In this document: positions 1-6,847 of the stretch, one piece after another
How positions within the stretch are numbered: the first letter of the stretch is position 1
Layout of the letters: each line of letters begins with the position of its first letter
Virus record (IMG/VR): IMGVR_UViG_3300031565_000396
Location: 1 to 23,088 of that record
Source: a virus
Length of the DNA: 23,088 bases
Strand: one strand, 5' to 3'
Program-made: the position numbers and the translations under genes
Notes under the pieces: model-generated
Told to the model about the DNA's origin: nothing
Seen by the model: only the letters and a program-made list of their open reading frames with translations
Databases searched by the model: none

Positions 1-123
1 TATTTTAAACAGGTTTATTTGAGTTTCATAGATAGTTTTATACCGACTATTTGTAATAATGCTTTCAAGTTTATAGTAATTCAATTCCAAGTCGCGATAT
101 CTATATAAAATTTTTACTTTCAT
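1..123 (-). CDS. Partial small ORF, N-terminal end only
   Basis: I do not recognise this protein. An ATG at 121-123 opens a frame that runs off the left edge of the window without a stop, giving 41 visible residues beginning MKVKILYRYRDLELNYYKLE, rich in tyrosine, lysine and isoleucine. A GGGAG Shine-Dalgarno lies about ten bases upstream (132-138). The leader around it, TGTCTCCCTTTTT on the plus strand, also precedes the neighbouring gene at 151-408. The gene follows that neighbour by 27 bases and is probably the second cistron of the unit driven by the tandem promoters at 457-598. No function can be assigned. Confidence 0.6.
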   Translation of the reverse strand, partial: MKVKILYRYRDLELNYYKLESIITNSRYKTIYETQINLFKI

Positions 124-150
124 TTTTTCTGTCTCCCTTTTTTGGTTTAT

Positions 151-408
151 TTAATTTTCAATTCTGTTTAAGTCTCTTAAACAATCAATACGAGCTGATT
201 GTGTTTCAATTGTTTCAACCATAGAATTCGAGTTCAAATAAAGAGCCTTTATCTCATCGCGAATGTCGTCTGCATTGTTTTTTGTTATGGAGTGAGTTAT
301 CATTTCTAATCTAGCTTTTACAAAGCTCTTCAACCTAACTAACTTTTCTTTTCTGTCTTCTTCTAGTCTTCTTAATTCCGTTCCAATTTCTTTCTTTAGT
401 TCTGTCAT
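151..408 (-). CDS. Small charged coiled-coil protein, unknown function
   Basis: An 85-residue, highly charged protein. The first 40 residues (MTELKKEIGTELRRLEEDRK onward) are rich in Glu, Lys, Arg and Leu with heptad-like spacing, as expected for a coiled coil. There is no signal peptide or membrane segment. The ATG at 408 is preceded by GGGAGAC with good spacing. It is the first gene downstream of two identical sigma-70 promoters at 459-487 and 560-588. It lies beyond the late-operon terminator, so it belongs to a separate transcription unit, perhaps early or accessory; that placement is inference. I recognise no family. Confidence 0.75.
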   Translation of the reverse strand: MTELKKEIGTELRRLEEDRKEKLVRLKSFVKARLEMITHSITKNNADDIRDEIKALYLNSNSMVETIETQSARIDCLRDLNRIEN

Positions 409-456
409 TTTGTGTCTCCCTTTTTCGTTTTTATTTTCCTTCTTTACCCTACACTA

Positions 457-497
457 TTATTATCGCTCTTTTTTGCTTAAATGTCAAGAGTTATTTT
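457..497 (-). repeat. 41-bp direct repeat, copy 1 (promoter-bearing)
   Basis: The block is identical over 41 bases to 558-598, with repeat starts 101 bases apart. It spans the whole promoter and about ten bases upstream of the -35. Because the spacer is conserved as exactly as the promoter boxes, either the duplication is recent or both copies carry the same regulator site. Confidence 0.9.
459..487 (-). promoter_or_regulatory. Sigma-70 promoter, proximal copy (P1)
   Basis: On the minus strand, -35 TTGACA (482-487, a perfect consensus) is followed by a 17-base spacer (465-481) and -10 GATAAT (459-464, five of six consensus bases). Transcription would start near 452 and run left into the gene at 151-408, with an untranslated leader of about 45 bases. 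The promoter lies inside a 41-bp block (457-497) that is repeated exactly at 558-598. Confidence 0.78.
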
Positions 498-557
498 GGT
501 CACCCCTTTAGGAGGGGGATTTGAACTTCTTGACTGTTTTTAAAAGAACTTACTATC

Positions 558-598
558 TTATTATCGCTCTTTTTTGCTTAAATGTCAAGAGTTATTTT
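558..598 (-). repeat. 41-bp direct repeat, copy 2 (promoter-bearing)
   Basis: This is the partner of 457-497, identical across all 41 bases. The flanking sequence differs on both sides, so the duplicated unit is well delimited. Confidence 0.9.
560..588 (-). promoter_or_regulatory. Sigma-70 promoter, distal copy (P2)
   Basis: This is the second copy of the minus-strand promoter: -35 TTGACA at 583-588, a 17-base spacer, and -10 GATAAT at 560-565. It is identical to P1, spacer included. Transcripts from here would pass through P1 and a short C/G-rich hairpin around 502-516 (CCCCT/AGGGG arms) before reaching the gene at 151-408. Confidence 0.75.
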
Positions 599-672
599 AG
601 TCTTTTTTCTTCTCAAATTTTCAAAGATTTTGAACCTTTTATTTCCCTAAAAATAGTATGCCTTATATTTCT

Positions 673-693
673 GAAAAAAGCAAGAGCTTTTTC
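673..693. other. Small hairpin competing with the long inverted repeat
   Basis: GAAAAAAGC (673-681) and GCTTTTTC (686-693) form a hairpin of about 8 bp with the four-base loop AAGA. The 686-693 arm is the same segment that pairs with 805-813 in the long inverted repeat, so the two folds exclude each other. On the minus strand it reads GAAAAAGC-TCTT-GCTTTTTTC, which resembles a weak terminator with a short G+C core. Confidence 0.5.
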
Positions 694-813
694 GCAGATC
701 AAACAAAGCCCCCCCTCCCTACTATATAAGGTAAGTAAGTATATAAAAATTAATTATGCCTCTTGATAAGGATAGGGGGAGGGGGGACGTTCTTTGATCT
801 GCAGGAAAAAAGC
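686..813. repeat. Long imperfect inverted repeat with C-rich and G-rich arms
   Basis: The left arm (686-721) and right arm (773-813) are complementary over most of their length around a loop of about 51 bases. GCAGATCAAA (694-703) pairs perfectly with TTTGATCTGC (793-802). The C-tract CCCCCCCTCCCTA (709-721) pairs with TAGGGGGAGGGGGG (773-786), with a two-G bulge. GCTTTTTC (686-693) pairs with the GAAAAAAGC segment at 805-813, with an extra A. The main mismatch is an internal loop at 704-708/787-792. The right arm overlaps the T-tract of the late terminator. Confidence 0.8.
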
Positions 814-846
814 CCGCTTGAGACGGAAATCAGGATCTCAAGCGGG
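806..846 (-). terminator. Intrinsic terminator of the late operon
   Basis: CCCGCTTGAGA (813-823) and TCTCAAGCGGG (836-846) form a perfect 11-bp stem with a 12-base loop. Read on the minus strand, the stem is followed at once by C and then six T (806-811), which is the classic rho-independent form. It lies about 40 bases downstream of the endolysin stop and closes the head-tail-lysis operon. Confidence 0.92.
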
Positions 847-887
847 GTACTTCTGCCTTGTTTCTCGGCTGCCTGCTTTCGGCAGGA

Positions 888-1373
888 CTAAATAACTATT
901 TCAAAATGCATTAGGTCGTGAAAACTCTGGTCTGTAAATTTCCAATTCTTATTCCAGTCTCCTCCCCAACGCAATGCGTGAGTTATTTTTCCTTGAGTAC
1001 GCAACAACTCTGCTGTTGCTATTATAAATCCTCCAAACGCATACCACTCAGATCTAGAAAGCCAAGCACTATTTACTTTATCGGGATCTGTAGTTTCTTT
1101 GGGGATATCTCCCCAATTTTCTGGGATAGGATATGGTGAAGCATCGGTCGCCCAGCTACAATACCTGCCTGCATTAGGGTTTATATTGTGCCTAGAAAAA
1201 GGATACGTAGTATTACTATTACCCTCCTCCACTGCTTTTTCTTGTTCCGTATAGTCTCTAACACCCCAGTGAATAGTAATGTCTCTGTATAGAATTGCAG
1301 TTTTGAATACATGTTGCAAGTCCGTATGACAAGTACTTAACTTACTGCTAGAACTGCTGCTGTATTTATACAT
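888..1373 (-). CDS. Endolysin, M15-family zinc peptidase
   Basis: This peptidoglycan peptidase resembles the M15 group (D-alanyl-D-alanine carboxypeptidase / L-alanyl-D-glutamate endopeptidase) and probably cuts the stem peptide at host lysis. Counted from a GTG at 1385, the likely zinc ligands are His66 (SRHN), Asp81 (ATDASPYP) and His160 in the C-terminal HFEI, with Asp157 as catalytic acid (DLMHFE). A WGG-D motif lies near 140. I place the start at the ATG at 1373 (161 residues) because AGGTGG precedes it by about eight bases, whereas the GTG has no Shine-Dalgarno and sits inside that site. A serine run follows the start. There is no signal peptide, so export depends on a holin. The gap between the His and Asp ligands (15 residues) is longer than usual. 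It is the last gene before the terminator. Confidence 0.85.
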   Translation of the reverse strand: MYKYSSSSSSKLSTCHTDLQHVFKTAILYRDITIHWGVRDYTEQEKAVEEGNSNTTYPFSRHNINPNAGRYCSWATDASPYPIPENWGDIPKETTDPDKVNSAWLSRSEWYAFGGFIIATAELLRTQGKITHALRWGGDWNKNWKFTDQSFHDLMHFEIVI

Positions 1374-1374
1374 A

Positions 1375-1806
1375 TTAATTTCCACCTAATGATTTAATTG
1401 CTAGGTTTAAAATCAGTCCAACCACAATTACACCTACACCTATGCAGATACCTACCCATATCCTAGTAAATATCTTTAGTATTGTATCTGCAGGTTTTCT
1501 CGCCTCTGCAATTTTAGTTGTTAAATCTTTACCTAAATTTATTATATCTTCTTTCATAGCTTGAGCTAAACGGTTAACGTCCCTTTCTACAGATTCTACT
1601 CGATGATGCAGTCCGTTTTCTTTTCCAGGAGATCCAAACAAAGTAGATTGTACTGAATCTTTTAAGTCATAAACTACTTTGGAATTTTTATCAGACTTTT
1701 CAATTTGTTGTTTTAGTAGTTCTTCCAAGTATCCAACTCTCTTTATTGTTGCACAGTTTTCACAACCACCGTTATTTTTTGAGTTATTTTGATTTCCGTT
1801 AACCAT
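1375..1806 (-). CDS. Coiled-coil protein with one C-terminal membrane segment, probable lysis protein
   Basis: A 143-residue protein with three parts: a polar N-terminus with a CxxC pair (Cys15, Cys18); a heptad-rich coiled coil over about 25-105; and one transmembrane segment at about 114-137 (WVGICIGVGVIVVG core), ending in a short basic tail. The layout, soluble helical domain then C-terminal anchor, recalls XhlA-type lysis accessory proteins and some antiholins, but I see no diagnostic motif. It lies between a holin-like gene and the endolysin, whose ATG is one base beyond its stop, so a role in timing or assembling lysis is likely. A structural or baseplate role remains possible. The start has GGGA about eight bases upstream. 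Confidence 0.6.
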   Translation of the reverse strand: MVNGNQNNSKNNGGCENCATIKRVGYLEELLKQQIEKSDKNSKVVYDLKDSVQSTLFGSPGKENGLHHRVESVERDVNRLAQAMKEDIINLGKDLTTKIAEARKPADTILKIFTRIWVGICIGVGVIVVGLILNLAIKSLGGN

Positions 1807-1824
1807 TTAGCTGTCCCTACGTTA

Positions 1825-2124
1825 CTATTTATCTTTGAAAAATATTTTAGCTAATCCAGAGACTAAGCCTAAAACATTTTTATCAAAGTTTCTGACATAA
1901 GTAGCACCTGCTCCTCCTGCTAACCCAGCCATTATTGCCTGTGTCCAGTCACCACCTACTGTATAATTATTTATACAACTAGCTGCTACACCAACTACCA
2001 AAGGTAGTATTTGATGTACTGGTTTTGAGTTATCTAGTGAATCAGTTTTAAAAATCTTTTTAACAAGATTTGTAATAACTGGAGCACCTACTGATATTAG
2101 TCCTATTATTTCTGCTATACCCAT
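1825..2124 (-). CDS. Small hydrophobic protein, probable holin
   Basis: A 99-residue protein with hydrophobic stretches at about 4-20, 38-50 and 60-77, Gly/Ala-rich in the last (AIMAGLAGGAGATYV), and a lysine-ended C-terminus (FFKDK). This fits a small multi-pass holin, although the segments are short and charged residues separate them. It follows the tail genes and precedes the coiled-coil membrane protein and the endolysin, the usual place for a holin. AAGGAG lies upstream of the ATG. The family is not certain. If it is the holin it would make the inner-membrane lesions that let the signal-less peptidase out. Confidence 0.55.
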   Translation of the reverse strand: MGIAEIIGLISVGAPVITNLVKKIFKTDSLDNSKPVHQILPLVVGVAASCINNYTVGGDWTQAIMAGLAGGAGATYVRNFDKNVLGLVSGLAKIFFKDK

Positions 2125-2144
2125 TTTATTTTTTCTCCTTTTTT

Positions 2145-2960
2145 TTATCTTGAATAAAATACTATTACAATTCCACCGCCACCATTTCCACCTTTTATTC
2201 CCACACCAGATGAATATCCACCACTACCTCCTCCACCTGCACCATAAGCAGTTGCGTCTTGTCCTGGTAAATTTCCATCACCCGCATCACCTGCTTTTAA
2301 AACGCTATCCCATAAACCACCACCTCCTCCTCCTCCACCACCACGACTAGTTGCCACAGAACCACCATCGCCACCTTTGCCATAAAATTTATAGTACGGA
2401 TTTATTGCAGCTCCTATCCCTCCAATTCCACCTGAACCATTTTTAGCTTGTAAAATAGTTGAATTAGAAAATATAGAAAAATTATATAGACCTAAACCAT
2501 TACTGTTACTTCTGTTTTGTCCCAACCCTCCGTTATTACCACTACCACCGCCACCGCCACCGTCACCATTTGCATCACCGCTACCTCCACCACCAGAATC
2601 ACCATCTCCCCCTTTTGTTTCAGTACCACCTTTACCCCCAGATGCTAATAAAATACCAAAACTAGTATCCCCACCATCTGTACCGTCACCAATACTTGAA
2701 GGAGCAATTCCACCTGCTCCCACAATAACACTTGTAGGAGATATTATTTCTAATCTAGGTATATATAAAATTCTACCACCACCGCCACCACCACCACCAT
2801 CACCTACTGCCCACGCAGAACGTCCAGCTCCTCCTCCCCCAACTAATAATAAATCATAAATTGTAACTCCAGGTTTTGGAGTAAACGTTCCGTTGCTTGT
2901 AAAAATTTCTGTAGAAATTCTACCACCACCTAACATATTTACTATTTCTTGACCCGCCAT
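2145..2960 (-). CDS. Glycine-rich tail fibre or tip protein
   Basis: A 271-residue protein dominated by polyglycine clusters, with runs of six to eight Gly at several points from about 38 to 255. The opening pattern (TSNGTFTPKPGVTIYDLLLVGGGGAG) is typical of the glycine-rich domain found in many phage tail fibre and tail-tip proteins, where polyglycine-II helices or a Gly-rich beta sandwich contact the host surface. It lies directly after the other tail-tip genes and before lysis, the usual place for receptor-binding proteins. AGGAG stands six bases before the ATG. The glycine codons make the plus strand a run of CCA/CCT triplets here. The exact receptor role is inferred. Confidence 0.75.
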   Translation of the reverse strand: MAGQEIVNMLGGGRISTEIFTSNGTFTPKPGVTIYDLLLVGGGGAGRSAWAVGDGGGGGGGGRILYIPRLEIISPTSVIVGAGGIAPSSIGDGTDGGDTSFGILLASGGKGGTETKGGDGDSGGGGSGDANGDGGGGGGSGNNGGLGQNRSNSNGLGLYNFSIFSNSTILQAKNGSGGIGGIGAAINPYYKFYGKGGDGGSVATSRGGGGGGGGGLWDSVLKAGDAGDGNLPGQDATAYGAGGGGSGGYSSGVGIKGGNGGGGIVIVFYSR

Positions 2961-2971
2961 ATTACTCCTCC

Positions 2972-3625
2972 TTAACTAAGCGTACTAAAGAATATTTGTA
3001 CGTCTACACTCCCTTGAGTTGCTGCGTTTAGATTAGCTCCTGTAGATTTACTTGTTATCTGAATATCCGTTGTACTACCGAAATTCTCTACTGCACCGTA
3101 AACGTACTGACCAAAAATCTGATCACCAACACTTTGAAACACATCAAAATCATATGCAAATCTGTTTAAATTTCCAACAATACCCACACCTAAAGTATAC
3201 GAAGTAATGCCTCCTCCTACGAAATTACTTGTGGGTTTTATATTAGTATTATGCAGTACTCCTTTTATAGGGAGAGTATATAAAGAAATACTTTTAGAAG
3301 TAGCTGCTGCTGAAAAATCTATGTAAGTTTTAGTTATTTTTACCCAAGAGATACCACCACCTAAATCTACTTCTCCAACTACTACGTGAGGGAAAACACT
3401 AACGTCAACTAATTTTATAACTGCGTTTTGCTCTATATAAATATCACCTACTGGAGCATCCAAATGACCTACGTCTCCAGAACCGTCCAGTATCATCTGA
3501 CCAGTTATAGAGTCATAAAAAACTCCGTAATCAACCCAACCTAAATTTTTAAGTACGTTGTTCAAGGCAGTGTGTTCTAATACTTCTTCTAATGTGAATA
3601 TTTTATACGTAGAATCTTTAGCCAT
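2972..3625 (-). CDS. Tail-tip structural protein, unknown family
   Basis: I do not recognise the family. The 217-residue product is rich in beta-forming residues (Val, Ile, Thr, Gly) with no signal or membrane segment. A short helical N-terminus (TLEEVLEHTALNNVLKNLGW) is followed by a probable beta domain. Its gene overlaps the end of the hub/receptor-binding gene by eight bases, has GGGAG upstream, and is followed 11 bases later by the glycine-rich fibre gene. The context points to a tail-tip or fibre component, perhaps trimeric. Confidence 0.6.
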   Translation of the reverse strand: MAKDSTYKIFTLEEVLEHTALNNVLKNLGWVDYGVFYDSITGQMILDGSGDVGHLDAPVGDIYIEQNAVIKLVDVSVFPHVVVGEVDLGGGISWVKITKTYIDFSAAATSKSISLYTLPIKGVLHNTNIKPTSNFVGGGITSYTLGVGIVGNLNRFAYDFDVFQSVGDQIFGQYVYGAVENFGSTTDIQITSKSTGANLNAATQGSVDVQIFFSTLS

Positions 3626-6041
3626 TTGTTTGCTCCCTAAATAGTTTTAAAGTATTTATTTCGTCTATAGTTATAGCTCTTCCAAAAACTATAATTGTTT
3701 CTATTTTTCCGTTAAAAGAATTTTGTATAACAGTAGATACAGATTGTGCACCTAAAAATAATCCTGCGTCATTACTTTCTAACCCACCGCTGCCTGCAGT
3801 TATTTCTTCTAGTTCATTTACATATAATTTTATAGTACTTCCATCCCAAATTATTAGTATCCCATACCTACCTGTTTCAGAAATTGTAGCTTGTTTCCTA
3901 TGGTACGTTGCATCTTTTACAAAAGCAGAAAGTACCCCAACACTAATAGATATACCAATAGTATCCACAGAAGAAACGTACTGTTGTAACAATGCTTGTG
4001 TAGTATTGTAATCAGTAATATCTAATATCATATATACTGAAAAAGCATTAGCTACTTGTATTTCTGATAAAGAAGTTCTATCTATGTATTTTGAGGCACC
4101 GCTATAATCAAAAGTCTTACTTGTTTTATCGTATTTCGGTTGATTTACTGAAGTTGACATAGCTATATCGTAAGTATTTCCAGACTGATCGTACCAAGTT
4201 TTAAGGTAGCCTGTATCACTAGATATATTATTTACGTATCCCCGTATAAAGTCTCTATAATTTAAAAACTTCGTAAGCATATAAGTATCTATTAACTTTC
4301 TACGAAAAATAAAATCTCTCTCCTCATCGGATCCTGCATCTACTGCGGTATCTGCTGAATTATTCCTGCGTATTTCACAACAATAATCTGTGTAGTTTGA
4401 ATTTAATAACCTATTACTTATACCTAATACCATATCTGAAATATCGTTAGCTATAGCGGGTATATCTTCGTACTCAACTTTTTGTACTGTAATAGAAGTT
4501 AGTTCATTTGTTTTACTATGCTGAATACCTATAACCTGAAAATACTGATTTATAAATACCTTTATTGCACCCAAAGCCCTACCTAGAATATCAATATCTA
4601 ATTTACTTTCATCCAGAATAAACCCACCTCTTTGATCTAGTATTTGTTTCTTACCTATTTGAATTAAATCTAACATCTGTATATCAGGGTAAAAAGGTAA
4701 TTCAAGTTTAAAAGTCAATTTAGGACTATCCGTTAATTCACCTATATAATTTAATAAATTTTGACGCTGGGTTGCGTTATCAATGAAATCTACTTTAAAT
4801 GTTTTTGATGTCTTAAATCTTGTATTTAAACTTTGATACTTTTCAGTGGAATCTTCCCAAAACCAATTTTCAATTACACTTACACTTCCCTGATTAAAAT
4901 CATATACCTGTATTTTTTTTTCTGGACTCGTAGGGAAATAGTGCTTAACTACTGAAGTAGGTAGAGCGGGTTGAAAATAAAATTTACCACTTCTAACGTA
5001 AAATACAGAATGACCTTTTGCTAAATCACTTAAAAGATCTATAACTTTTACATCTTCGGATATTAAAGATAAATTTAAATTTGTAGTATTGTATCCTGAC
5101 TTAATTAGGTCAGTATTTATTTCAAAAAAAGCTGCAAACTGACCTCGGTTCATAACTTCATAAACTAACTCATTAACATTTGTCTTTGTAAGTGTACCTA
5201 AATCTGCAACGGTAACTCCGCTCAAAATACTAACTAAACTTTTTGCTGTAAAAGTTTCTTCATATGTGTCACCAGTTTTGCCTGTACGGTCGTCTATAAA
5301 TCCTTGAAAAATTTCAGTCTCAACTTGTACTGGTGTATCTGGATCGGTGTAGTAATCTACGTACCCGGATATTATTCTTATCCAAGTATCGTGTCTTATG
5401 TAATTATTAAAGATAGAATTTAAATTTGATTCATCAGACATTTCTCCGTGTTTATTTCTAAATTTTAATCTAGCACTTCCAACATCTATTAATCCGAATT
5501 CCCAAAGATTATCAGGTATTCTCTGAGTTATAGATGGTACAGTACCTTTCAATATATATTCTGAAATATCGTACCAGTTTTGTTCGTACTCATACACCTC
5601 TTTTACAGATACGTTGTCAATTGACCCTGTGAAAGAACTTACTCCTTCAAAATACAAAGTAGAATTACCTAAAGCCCTTAAAACTATTTCGTGATAACCA
5701 CTTGAATTAACTATCTGACCTGCAGAAATATCCCCAGCTTTAATTTTCAAAGATCCAGATGCGTAATTCTTTACTTGGATTATTATTTTATATTTAAACC
5801 CCGCTTTCAAACCTGCGTCTTGTGATAACGAACTTCCTGTTGATGAGGATGCGTTTGCACTGCCTCCTGAAATACCCCAACCCGCTCCTTTTGTCCAGTC
5901 AGTATCTGTAGCGAAGTCACCGTTAGTTATAAGTTCTGTTACAAAAGTTTCAATCATAGAAAGTCGTCTTTTTATTTCTACTTTTGTAAAAGTTTTTTTA
6001 GTATTATATCTATTCCAAATTTCTTGGTTAGTTAAGGTCAT
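3618..6041 (-). CDS. Tail hub / receptor-binding protein with two carbohydrate-binding-like domains
   Basis: An 807-residue tail protein. Residues about 36-150 form a carbohydrate-binding (CBM/galactose-binding-like) beta sandwich, seen in the ELITNGDFATDTDWTKGAGW start and SIDNVSVKEV end. It appears inserted near the N-terminus, with tail-type sequence resuming at EYEQNWYDISEYILKGTVPS. The middle, to about 540, looks like a siphovirus tail-hub protein and contains FQGFIDDRTGKTGDTYEETF. Residues about 555-805 form a concanavalin-like LamG domain with the signature LKTWYDQSGNTYDI followed by NQPKY. It would sit at the tail tip and bind host surface glycans. The gene overlaps the preceding one by ATGA. 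Domain calls rest on recognised patterns; the hub role is inferred from gene order. Confidence 0.75.
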   Translation of the reverse strand: MTLTNQEIWNRYNTKKTFTKVEIKRRLSMIETFVTELITNGDFATDTDWTKGAGWGISGGSANASSSTGSSLSQDAGLKAGFKYKIIIQVKNYASGSLKIKAGDISAGQIVNSSGYHEIVLRALGNSTLYFEGVSSFTGSIDNVSVKEVYEYEQNWYDISEYILKGTVPSITQRIPDNLWEFGLIDVGSARLKFRNKHGEMSDESNLNSIFNNYIRHDTWIRIISGYVDYYTDPDTPVQVETEIFQGFIDDRTGKTGDTYEETFTAKSLVSILSGVTVADLGTLTKTNVNELVYEVMNRGQFAAFFEINTDLIKSGYNTTNLNLSLISEDVKVIDLLSDLAKGHSVFYVRSGKFYFQPALPTSVVKHYFPTSPEKKIQVYDFNQGSVSVIENWFWEDSTEKYQSLNTRFKTSKTFKVDFIDNATQRQNLLNYIGELTDSPKLTFKLELPFYPDIQMLDLIQIGKKQILDQRGGFILDESKLDIDILGRALGAIKVFINQYFQVIGIQHSKTNELTSITVQKVEYEDIPAIANDISDMVLGISNRLLNSNYTDYCCEIRRNNSADTAVDAGSDEERDFIFRRKLIDTYMLTKFLNYRDFIRGYVNNISSDTGYLKTWYDQSGNTYDIAMSTSVNQPKYDKTSKTFDYSGASKYIDRTSLSEIQVANAFSVYMILDITDYNTTQALLQQYVSSVDTIGISISVGVLSAFVKDATYHRKQATISETGRYGILIIWDGSTIKLYVNELEEITAGSGGLESNDAGLFLGAQSVSTVIQNSFNGKIETIIVFGRAITIDEINTLKLFREQTNG

Positions 6042-6847
6042 CCACCCTCCACTAATCTTATACTATCATTCAAACCAGTCCAGTAAAAGTTATTTGTTAA
6101 TTGTGGACTTCCCGCACCGTCTTTTTGTACTAAATAAATATCTTGAAAACGATACGGTTCAAATTTAAATTCAAATTGTGCTTCGTTTCCACCGTTAATC
6201 CAAAGATAAAACTCTTTATTTCTATTTTTTAGAGTAGTATATAGGTCTATATCTGCTTGTAGTACGTGAGAACTGAATTTTAAATTAAATTTCCACGTAA
6301 CTCCTTTCACAATAACTTCTTTTTTAGCGTTATCTTTTTCGTGAACTTTTTGACTGGGTTCATCTATAGGATTTGGATCAATAGGGTACGTGAATTTACC
6401 TATTTTTTCAAACATATAGACTAAATAAATATACTTCTCTTGATCTGCAACTATAGTATTTGAACCTGAAATTCTAATTTTTGAGGCTGTAGTATTGGAG
6501 TTCATTAGTATATATATATGTTTATTATCAATTGATTTTGTTATAACTGCGTTAACTCCATCAGTAATATTATGCCAAGTGCCGTCATAATACTCAAAAG
6601 TTATATTTAAGATGTTTGTATTATACGTTATTATTGAGTCAAACGACCTAGAAACCGATAGATCACGCTCGATCGACACTGAGTCTCCATCTGTGTTTTC
6701 ACCGCTTGATATCCAACGGTTTTCCTTGTCACCAGTAAACGGTAACCAAGATTTTTCAGTATTACTAGACACACTTACACTGCCTCCAAAACTTTTTAAA
6801 GCCCAGTTAAAATCAAAACAAGTTATTCCTGTAAAAGTTGTACTCAT
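6038..6847 (-). CDS. Distal tail (Dit-like) protein
   Basis: A 269-residue protein directly after the tape measure and before the large tip protein, the usual place of the distal tail protein that caps the tube and joins the tip. The C-terminal half (VTWKFNLKFSSHVLQADIDLY then FKFEPYRFQDIY) reads like the beta-sandwich portion of Dit-like proteins. The N-terminal half is beta-rich and less diagnostic. It overlaps both neighbours by ATGA, with GGAGG before its start, so the three genes are translationally coupled. The family call leans on position. Confidence 0.6.
   Translation of the reverse strand: MSTTFTGITCFDFNWALKSFGGSVSVSSNTEKSWLPFTGDKENRWISSGENTDGDSVSIERDLSVSRSFDSIITYNTNILNITFEYYDGTWHNITDGVNAVITKSIDNKHIYILMNSNTTASKIRISGSNTIVADQEKYIYLVYMFEKIGKFTYPIDPNPIDEPSQKVHEKDNAKKEVIVKGVTWKFNLKFSSHVLQADIDLYTTLKNRNKEFYLWINGGNEAQFEFKFEPYRFQDIYLVQKDGAGSPQLTNNFYWTGLNDSIRLVEGG

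Larger units (their letters stand above)
409..887. other. Non-coding control region between two transcription units
   Basis: This 479-base stretch holds no convincing gene. From right to left it contains a 5-bp hairpin immediately after the endolysin stop (872-886, CCTGC/GCAGG), the late-operon terminator (806-846), a long inverted repeat with C/G-rich arms (686-813), a small hairpin sharing one of those arms (673-693), and the two promoter-bearing repeats (457-497 and 558-598). The density of structure suggests a control locus such as a promoter/operator region, a replication origin or a non-coding RNA. The sequence alone does not decide between these. Confidence 0.7.

Noticed and set aside
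521-766. Plus-strand ORF of 81 codons starting with TTG after AGGAGGGGG
   Set aside because: It crosses the second promoter repeat and the left arm of the inverted repeat, runs against the local transcription, starts at TTG and has no plus-strand promoter in view. The Shine-Dalgarno-like run is part of a C/G-rich hairpin.
686-813. Insertion element or MITE with terminal inverted repeats
   Set aside because: No target-site duplication flanks the arms, the right arm merges with the terminator, and the loop has no coding content.
2150-2350. His/Leu-rich plus-strand ORF
   Set aside because: It is the reverse complement of glycine codons in the glycine-rich tail gene.
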